This document shows positions 6,908-12,676 of a stretch of DNA of 12,676 bases, piece after piece. Below the pieces are notes generated by a model. It searched no databases, was not told the DNA's origin, and saw only the letters and a list, made by a program, of their open reading frames with translations. Every line of letters starts with the position of its first letter. The first letter of the stretch is position 1. This DNA is from GCA-2718845 sp913041905. Lineage in GTDB: Bacteria > Pseudomonadota > Gammaproteobacteria > GCA-002705445 > GCA-002716945. The position numbers were made by a program, and so were the translations under genes. The DNA lies in assembly GCA_913041905.1 (NCBI GenBank), contig CAJWJQ010000032.1, positions 1-12,676 of the forward strand. The letters run 5' to 3'.

Positions 6908-7876
6908 TTATTTTTTAGTACTTTTTATTAATAGGGTATTTTTATCTTTAGTAATAGACACATCATTAAAAATAAATAAAGGGTTTGAATCATTATTAGT
7001 TTTCATTATTTTAATAATTTCATTAATTTGTCTTAAGTTTAATATAGTCCCATTAAACTTGTGCACCCATTCATGAATAATTAAAACTTTCAAATAACCT
7101 TCTTCTTTATTTAACAGATTTATAGAAATTTGTGTTTCACTTTTATTAGAATATTTATGTAATAATTCACCAATATGTTTGTCCAAAAATTGAGATTGAA
7201 TATGTAGCGCAGTTATATTATTAGAAATGTTTTTATCAAGAGAAGCCCAACGTGTCTTCAATAGAGGTAATATTTTATTTCTTAAGAAATTTCTATCATA
7301 TTTATCATTTTTATTTGATGTATCTTCTACATAAGATATATTGTTATTGTTCTGATATTCTTTTATTAAAGATTTTGGACAATCAAGAAGAGGTCTCAAA
7401 ATATATTTTTTATTCATTATGGATAAGGACTTTATCCCAGACAAACCTCTTGATGCTGAGCCACGTAACAACCTTAAGAAAAAAGTTTCAATTTGATCAT
7501 CTAAATGATGGGCAGTAACAATAATTTCATCATCCTTGCATTCTTTGGTTATTTTGTCATATCTTTTTATTCTGCACTGTTCTTCAATATTTGATTTATT
7601 ATTTATTTCTATATCAAATGATAAATGTTCAAAACCATATTGTTTAGATATATTTTTACAATGATCCTTATATAATTTGGCAGAATCAGATAGGTTGTGG
7701 TTTATGTGTATAGATCTGAGTGTTATGTTATTTTTTATACTTAACATATTAAAACAATGAAGTAATACCGAAGAATCTATTCCCCCACTATAAGCAATTA
7801 AAAACTTTGTTGAAGGTGTGTCTAAAATAGATTTCTTACAAATATCTAATAATTTATTAGATTTCAAATTCACCAT
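6908..7876 (-). CDS. tilS: tRNA(Ile)-lysidine synthase, short form
   Basis: TilS attaches lysine to C34 of the CAU-anticodon tRNA-Ile with ATP, so that it reads AUA and is charged with isoleucine. The PP-loop SGGIDSS is at 30-36, HINHNL at 57-62, the TilS-specific AHHLDDQIETFFLRLLRGS at 122-140, and DTSN (185-188) with RNFLRNKILPLL (195-206) close the catalytic domain. With 322 residues against 432 in E. coli it keeps the N-terminal domain and roughly the first C-terminal domain, but lacks the distal TilS_C domain, like the short Aquifex enzyme. The 74 bp before pyrG cannot hold the missing domain, so this is not a frameshift. The start overlaps accA by 20 bp; AGGG lies just upstream. AUA codons (ATA) are abundant here, so the activity should matter strongly. 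Confidence 0.96.
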   Translation of the reverse strand: MVNLKSNKLLDICKKSILDTPSTKFLIAYSGGIDSSVLLHCFNMLSIKNNITLRSIHINHNLSDSAKLYKDHCKNISKQYGFEHLSFDIEINNKSNIEEQCRIKRYDKITKECKDDEIIVTAHHLDDQIETFFLRLLRGSASRGLSGIKSLSIMNKKYILRPLLDCPKSLIKEYQNNNNISYVEDTSNKNDKYDRNFLRNKILPLLKTRWASLDKNISNNITALHIQSQFLDKHIGELLHKYSNKSETQISINLLNKEEGYLKVLIIHEWVHKFNGTILNLRQINEIIKIMKTNNDSNPLFIFNDVSITKDKNTLLIKSTKK

Positions 7877-8819
7877 AAGACCCTATTTTTTTCTTCCTTT
7901 GTAAAATAAGCTCATCAATATTAATTTCTGTAATTTCATCTAATAAATTTACTAAGTTTATTTTCAATGATGAACTCATAGCGGTTAAATCTCTGTGAGC
8001 GCCTCCTAAGGGTTCAGGTATTATTAAATCTATTAATTTATGGTTTAATAGCTTTCCTGATGTAATGCATAGCGCCTCTGCAGCTTGCTCTGCTTTTTTT
8101 GAGTCTTTCCATAAAATTGATGCACACCCTTCTGGGCTTATCACAGAATATATACTATTTTGTAACATACAAATTCTATCTCCTACGCCGATTGCTAATG
8201 CGCCACCGGAACCTCCTTCTCCTATAATTATAGAAATGATTGGGGTTTTTAGGTTTGACATAATAAATAAGTTTTCTGCTATTGCTTGGCTTTGGTTTCT
8301 TGATTCTGCGTCTATTCCTGGGTAAGCGCCAGGGGTGTCAATAAAAGTAACTACTGGTAGATTAAATTTTTCGGCAAGCTTCATCATTCTAAGTGCCTTG
8401 CGATAACCTTCAGGTTTTGACATTCCAAAATTTCTCATTACCTTCTCTTTCGCATCACGGCCTTTTTGATGCCCTATGAATACAATATTATGATTATCAA
8501 TTTTTGCTAAACCAGATACAATCGCAGGGTCGTCTCCAAACATTCTATCTCCATGCAATTCATTAAAAGAATCAAATATATTTGGAATATAATCTAGAGA
8601 ATAAGGTCTGAGCGGGTGTCTTGCAAGTTGAGAAATTTGCCAGTCAGAAAGATTATTAAAAATTTTTTGAGTTAAATTTTGACATTCTTTATTTAATTTT
8701 TCCATAGCTGCCTCGCTTTTAGCGGTTTTCTCAGGATCATTATGGAGTTGCTTTATTTTATTTTCTAGTTCTAGTAGTGGTTGCTCAAAATCTAGATAGT
8801 TTGGGTTAAATTCTTTCAT
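7857..8819 (-). CDS. accA: Acetyl-CoA carboxylase carboxyltransferase subunit alpha
   Basis: AccA pairs with AccD as the carboxyltransferase of acetyl-CoA carboxylase, making malonyl-CoA for fatty acid synthesis. The 320 residues match E. coli (319). An N-terminal helical part (about 1-60) precedes the conserved LARHPLRPYSLDYI (66-79), HGDR (89-92), HQKGRD (117-122), IDTPGAYPG (160-168) and the oxyanion-forming GEGGSGGALA (200-209). ISPEGCASILWKD (227-239) and the C-terminal LGGAHRD (271-277) follow. The zinc-finger beta subunit (accD) is not in the window. It follows dnaE after 35 bp, the usual gammaproteobacterial dnaE-accA order. No Shine-Dalgarno sequence is visible before the ATG; the upstream bases are nearly all A/T. 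Confidence 0.98.
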   Translation of the reverse strand: MKEFNPNYLDFEQPLLELENKIKQLHNDPEKTAKSEAAMEKLNKECQNLTQKIFNNLSDWQISQLARHPLRPYSLDYIPNIFDSFNELHGDRMFGDDPAIVSGLAKIDNHNIVFIGHQKGRDAKEKVMRNFGMSKPEGYRKALRMMKLAEKFNLPVVTFIDTPGAYPGIDAESRNQSQAIAENLFIMSNLKTPIISIIIGEGGSGGALAIGVGDRICMLQNSIYSVISPEGCASILWKDSKKAEQAAEALCITSGKLLNHKLIDLIIPEPLGGAHRDLTAMSSSLKINLVNLLDEITEINIDELILQRKKKIGSYGEFEI

Positions 8820-8823
8820 TATT

Positions 8824-8846
8824 CAAATAATTATAAACAAATAATT
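8824..8846. repeat. Nine-base direct repeat in the dnaE-accA gap
   Basis: CAAATAATT occurs at 8824-8832 and again at 8838-8846, 14 bp apart start to start, and fills most of the 35-bp gap. It could be a regulator site or a small slippage duplication. AT-rich composition makes chance plausible. Confidence 0.4.
8830..8835 (-). promoter_or_regulatory. Candidate -10 element upstream of accA
   Basis: The minus strand reads TATAAT at 8835-8830, a perfect -10 hexamer, but no reasonable -35 lies 15-19 bp upstream. If used, initiation would fall only a few bases before the accA ATG and give an almost leaderless mRNA. Chance occurrence in A/T-only sequence is likely. Confidence 0.15.
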
Positions 8847-8854
8847 GAAAATAA

Positions 8855-11800
8855 CTATTGATATTTCACTATAATATTTTCTCTTCCTAATAAATCAGAC
8901 AAATTATTAATTAAAATAGATGATGGGTGAATATGCCATTCATCATTTACATTTAATGGCACTACATGCGTTTCATTTATGCATTTTATAGTTAATGGGC
9001 ATTTTCCATTCTTGTGCGGTTCTAATAAATTAGTAAGTTGACTTAGAATTTTGTCATTAGATAAATCTGGAGTAATTAAAAGCTCTATTCTTTTAGAATA
9101 TTTTTGTCTTACAATTTCAATATCGACAATACTAGTTGCTTTTAAACTTAAAGATCCATTGTAATCATCAACAGTTAATGTACCTGATAAAAATAAAACT
9201 TCATCTTCTTTTATCATATCCTGATATCTTTCATAGATGTCAGGATAAATTACAACTTCTAATCTAGCTGATGAATCATCAATGGTTATAATATTAATAA
9301 ATTTATCTTTCCCTGTTCTCTGTAATCTAGTATTTGTTATTACTCCGCTTACTGTGATTTGTTCAGAATAATTTGGGTCTTTATTTATATTGTATTTTTC
9401 AAAATAAGATTTTATATTTTTTATTGACATAGATTGAATTTCAGGTAAAAACTCATTTATTGGGTGTCCGCTTAAATATAAACCTGATACTTTTTTTTCA
9501 AGTGACAATATTTTTAATCTTGACTCCATTGTATTTTTAACTTGGTATTTAGTTAAATCTAAATTATTATCTACTGAAAAAGAATCAGATTTGTTTTCAA
9601 AAAGTTCTTGTTGTCCAGATGTTTTGGATACTTGTTTTTGTTGTCCGTATGATATAGCTTTCGCCAGTAAATTTTTCATAACTAATCTATTTTCATTAAA
9701 AATATCACATGAGCCAGAATAAATTAAAGCATCTAAAGTTCCGATGTTTATGATGTTATGAGATATTCTTTCACAAAAATCAAATAAGTTTAAATATGGG
9801 CCATTCTTATTTCTTTCTTCAACGATATGCTTTACCGCATTCAAACCAACGCCTTTTATAGCTCCCAGACCATATAAAATGGAAGTTTCGTTAACGGACT
9901 CAAAATTGTAGTCAGATTTATTTATATTTGGTTTGTCTATATTTATATTTATTTCATTGGCTGCATCAATAAGAGATATTACTTTATCAGTGTTGTCCAT
10001 ATCAGATGAAAGGGCAGAAGCTAGGAATTCAGATGCATGATAAGTTTTTAAATATGCCGTTTGATACGAAATATACGCATAAGCAACTGAGTGAGATTTA
10101 TTAAACCCATACCCAGCAAACTTTTCCATTTTTGAAAATATTGAATTAGCAATTGATGAGCTAACACCTTTAGCTATTGCGCCATCAATAAATTTCTGCC
10201 TATGCTCCTCCATTTCTTTCTTCTTCTTTTTACCCATTGCTCTTCTTAATAGATCTGCTTGACCTAATGTGTAATTAGCTAATGTTCTTGAAATTTCCAT
10301 TACTTGTTCTTGATACAAGATTAATCCATAAGTGCTAGAAAGTATTGGTTCTAATAATGGATGTTCGTAATTAATTTTTTTGCCGTGTTTATTGCTAATA
10401 AAATCATCGACCATGTTCGTCCCTAATGGCCCTGGTCGATATAATGCGACCAATGATACTATGTCATCAAAACAATCTGGTTTAAGTTGCCCCATATACC
10501 TTCTCATTCCAGATGACTCAAGTTGAAAAACCCCTGTAGTTAATGTTTTTTGGAGAAGATCAAAAACTTTTTTATCATCTAGGTTAATGTTATTAATATT
10601 AATTTCTTTATTTGTTTTATCTTTTATATTTTTGACGGTTCTATCTATAATGCTAAGAGTTCTAAGTCCTAATATATCAAACTTAACTAATCCAAGTTTT
10701 TCTATATCATCTTTATCGTATTGCGTGACTAACTCATTGCTTTCTTCAACTCTATACAAAGGAACATAATTATTTATGTTATCGCGACTAATTACTATAC
10801 CTGCAGCATGTTTACCAACATTTCTAGGCAGTCCTTCAAGTTTTTTAGAAGTGTCAATAAGATTTTTTATTTCTTCATTTTTATTATATTCTTTTTTTAA
10901 CTCTATGTTTTGGCTCATTCCATCATCTATAGTAATCCCTGGCCCAAATGGAATTAATTTAGCAATACGATCAACAAATGTATAGCTCATACCTAAAACC
11001 CTTCCCACGTCTCTAATGACTGCTCTAGCTGACAAAGAATTATAAGTTATAATTTGTGAAACTTTATTCTCCCCATATAAATCTGTTATATGTTCGATAA
11101 TTTTTTGTCTATTTACCATACAAAAATCTATGTCAAAATCAGGCATAGACTTTCTTTCTGGGTTTAAAAATCTTTCAAAAAGAAGCTCATGCTCAATTGG
11201 ATCAATTGTTGTAATATTTAACGCATAAGCAACTAAAGACCCTGCTCCTGACCCTCTACCTGGCCCAACAGGTATATTATTATTTTTTGCCCAAGAAATA
11301 AATTCATGCACTATTAAAAAATAACTAACAAAGTCCATTTTTTTTATTACTTCTATTTCCTTATTCAATCTATTTTTATAAACATCTTTTACATTATCTT
11401 TGCTCTTTTTTAAAATTGTGTTTAAACCTTTATTTACAACATGGTCAAAATAATCATCTGAAGATGTTCCTTTAGGCGCATTAAATGAAGGTAAATGATA
11501 AGTATCAAGATCTAGATGCAGATTACATCTTTGTGTTATTTCTTTAATATTTTGTATAGCATCAGGAATATCACTAAATAATTCGTCCATTAATTCTTCT
11601 GATTTAAAATATTGTTCATTCGTATAATCTGTTTGACTATTTCTATCATCTAATTTTATTTTTTTATTTATGCATACTTTTATTTCATGTGCTTCAAAAT
11701 CAGATGATTCTAAAAACATGACATTATTTGTTGCCACAATAGGAGAATCAGTTTTTTCAGCAATACTTAAGAGCATATTGTTATATTGACCTTCAAATTT

Positions 11801-12319
11801 ATGATTTGTTCTTTGTATCTCTATAAAGATTCTATTATTAAAAAAAGATTTTAGAGTTTTATAATTATTTAGAATATTATTGTCCATTTCTATAAGATTT
11901 TTACCCAGTATACCTTCTCTTCCACCGGTTAAAATAATCAAACCTTCGTTAAAGTTCTTCAGCAAATCAATGCTGCACTGTATCTTATGATTACTTTTTT
12001 TGTCTACATGAATTTTATGAAGAATATTAATTAAATTATGATATCCAGTTTTATTTTGACAAATAATTGTAATGTTTCGAGAATTATTTATATTGCTAAA
12101 TTCTTTTAATGGTATTTGACACCCAATAATGGGCTTAATTTTATTTTCTATGCATTTTTGATAAAATTTTATAACCTCAAACACATTCAAATAATCAGTT
12201 ATTGCTAATGATGTTATTTTGCGGGATTTTGCTAATTTAATTAATTTATCAACATTAATAGTACTATTAATTAGAGAGTGTGCTGTACGTAAATTTAAAT
12301 GTGTAAAGTTATTTTTCAT
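8855..12319 (-). CDS. dnaE: DNA polymerase III alpha subunit
   Basis: DnaE is the replicative polymerase of the holoenzyme. At 1154 residues it matches E. coli (1160). The PHP domain covers about 5-270 and is close to the gammaproteobacterial type (SSDFEAHEIKVCI, 205-217), but its metal-binding motif is eroded. The polymerase core has GPGRGSGAGS (352-361) and catalytic Asp pair D396/D398 in PDFDIDF. The third Asp, D548, lies in KFDILGL, and YRPGPLG (627-633) and GYGFNKSHSVAYA (736-748) are conserved. A QQELF pentapeptide at 903-907 fits the internal beta-clamp-binding motif (E. coli QADMF). An OB fold covers about 986-1065, and the remaining tail is the tau-binding region. It starts 2 bp after the rnhB stop without a clear ribosome site, suggesting coupling. 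Proofreading must come from a separate DnaQ. Confidence 0.99.
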   Translation of the reverse strand: MKNNFTHLNLRTAHSLINSTINVDKLIKLAKSRKITSLAITDYLNVFEVIKFYQKCIENKIKPIIGCQIPLKEFSNINNSRNITIICQNKTGYHNLINILHKIHVDKKSNHKIQCSIDLLKNFNEGLIILTGGREGILGKNLIEMDNNILNNYKTLKSFFNNRIFIEIQRTNHKFEGQYNNMLLSIAEKTDSPIVATNNVMFLESSDFEAHEIKVCINKKIKLDDRNSQTDYTNEQYFKSEELMDELFSDIPDAIQNIKEITQRCNLHLDLDTYHLPSFNAPKGTSSDDYFDHVVNKGLNTILKKSKDNVKDVYKNRLNKEIEVIKKMDFVSYFLIVHEFISWAKNNNIPVGPGRGSGAGSLVAYALNITTIDPIEHELLFERFLNPERKSMPDFDIDFCMVNRQKIIEHITDLYGENKVSQIITYNSLSARAVIRDVGRVLGMSYTFVDRIAKLIPFGPGITIDDGMSQNIELKKEYNKNEEIKNLIDTSKKLEGLPRNVGKHAAGIVISRDNINNYVPLYRVEESNELVTQYDKDDIEKLGLVKFDILGLRTLSIIDRTVKNIKDKTNKEININNINLDDKKVFDLLQKTLTTGVFQLESSGMRRYMGQLKPDCFDDIVSLVALYRPGPLGTNMVDDFISNKHGKKINYEHPLLEPILSSTYGLILYQEQVMEISRTLANYTLGQADLLRRAMGKKKKKEMEEHRQKFIDGAIAKGVSSSIANSIFSKMEKFAGYGFNKSHSVAYAYISYQTAYLKTYHASEFLASALSSDMDNTDKVISLIDAANEININIDKPNINKSDYNFESVNETSILYGLGAIKGVGLNAVKHIVEERNKNGPYLNLFDFCERISHNIINIGTLDALIYSGSCDIFNENRLVMKNLLAKAISYGQQKQVSKTSGQQELFENKSDSFSVDNNLDLTKYQVKNTMESRLKILSLEKKVSGLYLSGHPINEFLPEIQSMSIKNIKSYFEKYNINKDPNYSEQITVSGVITNTRLQRTGKDKFINIITIDDSSARLEVVIYPDIYERYQDMIKEDEVLFLSGTLTVDDYNGSLSLKATSIVDIEIVRQKYSKRIELLITPDLSNDKILSQLTNLLEPHKNGKCPLTIKCINETHVVPLNVNDEWHIHPSSILINNLSDLLGRENIIVKYQ

Positions 12320-12321
12320 TA

Positions 12322-12676
12322 TTATATTTCTGTCTTTAAAGGGGCAAAACTCATTCTATGATAAATGGAGGGACCAAACATATCAATTGCAAGAAGATGT
12401 TGTTTTGTTCCATATCCTTTATGTTTTGAAAATCCATAAGCTTTAATTTTATTATCTAGACTTTTCATTACATTATCACGTAATACCTTTGCAACAATTG
12501 ATGCAGCTGATATTTCTGGTAATAACTGATCACCTTTCACTACGCAAGTTGTGTTAATTTTTGTATCAGGTTTATGTAAACCATCAATTACTAATTTGGT
12601 TGGTAACTTCACAAGATTATTAATAGCCCTTTTCATCGATAATAATGTAGCATTATGAATATTTAATTGGTCTATT
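12322..12676 (-). CDS. rnhB: Ribonuclease HII, C-terminal part (5' end outside window)
   Basis: RNase HII cuts RNA in RNA-DNA hybrids and starts removal of single ribonucleotides from DNA. The open frame reaches the window end; the visible 117 residues begin IDQLNIHNATLLSMKRAI, equivalent to the E. coli IDELNILHATMLAMQRAV. The Met at 12636 is therefore internal and not the start. Further conserved parts are VIDG with a catalytic Asp (E. coli D108 equivalent), VVKGD with the next acidic residue (E. coli D126 equivalent), EISAASIVAKVLRD, and the C-terminal YGFSKHKGYGT and HRMSFAPLK. The N-terminal DE pair lies outside the window. Gene order rnhB-dnaE is standard in Gammaproteobacteria, usually after lpxA and lpxB. 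The stop is 2 bp before dnaE. Confidence 0.96.
   Translation of the reverse strand, partial: IDQLNIHNATLLSMKRAINNLVKLPTKLVIDGLHKPDTKINTTCVVKGDQLLPEISAASIVAKVLRDNVMKSLDNKIKAYGFSKHKGYGTKQHLLAIDMFGPSIYHRMSFAPLKTEI

Noticed and set aside
12322..12636. A complete small rnhB starting at the Met at 12636
   Set aside because: The frame stays open upstream to the window end and encodes the conserved RNase HII segment IDQLNIHNAT, so the Met is internal and the gene is truncated by the window.
1..12676. tRNA or rRNA genes, CRISPR arrays, insertion sequences, prophage or defence genes
   Set aside because: The whole window is accounted for by co-directional housekeeping genes with gaps of at most 74 bp, and no repeats or cloverleaf-like GC-rich stretches were seen.

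Overview
The window is a dense block of housekeeping genes from a very AT-rich (about 30% GC by eye) Gram-negative bacterium. All twelve genes lie on the minus strand. Read 5' to 3' the order is rnhB (partial), dnaE, accA, tilS, pyrG, kdsA, eno, ftsB, ispD, ispF, nagZ and the start of an MscS-family channel gene. The pyrG-kdsA-eno-ftsB-ispD-ispF run and the preceding rnhB-dnaE-accA-tilS run are typical of Gammaproteobacteria. The DnaE PHP region, FtsB and AccA also look gammaproteobacterial, and kdsA implies lipopolysaccharide. Low GC and near-zero spacing suggest a streamlined lineage, such as a free-living marine gammaproteobacterium of the SAR86 kind, or a host-restricted one. The exact taxon is inference.

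Layout by position: 1-532 is the N-terminal 177 residues of an MscS-like channel, cut by the window start. 525-1601 is nagZ (peptidoglycan recycling). 1610-2173 and 2173-2856 are ispF and ispD (MEP isoprenoid pathway). 2846-3124 is ftsB (division). 3121-4401 is eno. 4405-5208 is kdsA (KDO synthesis). 5211-6833 is pyrG (CTP synthase). 6834-6907 is the longest non-coding gap (74 bp), with a weak candidate promoter. 6908-7876 is tilS. 7857-8819 is accA. 8820-8854 is a 35-bp gap. 8855-12319 is dnaE. 12322 to the window end is the C-terminal part of rnhB. No stretch of 300 bases lacks a gene, and I see no RNA gene, mobile element, CRISPR array or convincing terminator.

Most junctions overlap by 1 to 20 bp or are separated by 2 to 8 bp, so the genes are probably co-transcribed and translationally coupled. 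Functionally the cluster supplies replication (DnaE, RNase HII), translation fidelity (TilS), CTP, and envelope precursors: fatty acids via AccA, KDO via KdsA, isoprenoids via IspD and IspF, wall recycling via NagZ. Division (FtsB) and glycolysis (Eno) complete it. CTP made by PyrG is the co-substrate of IspD and is also needed to activate KDO.

I do not see a new biological system. The points that stand out are within known genes: a roughly 30-residue insertion in IspF, a changed PVxDTxK motif in IspD, a metal-dependent-type KdsA, a short TilS, a TTG start for enolase, and an unusually eroded PHP motif in DnaE.
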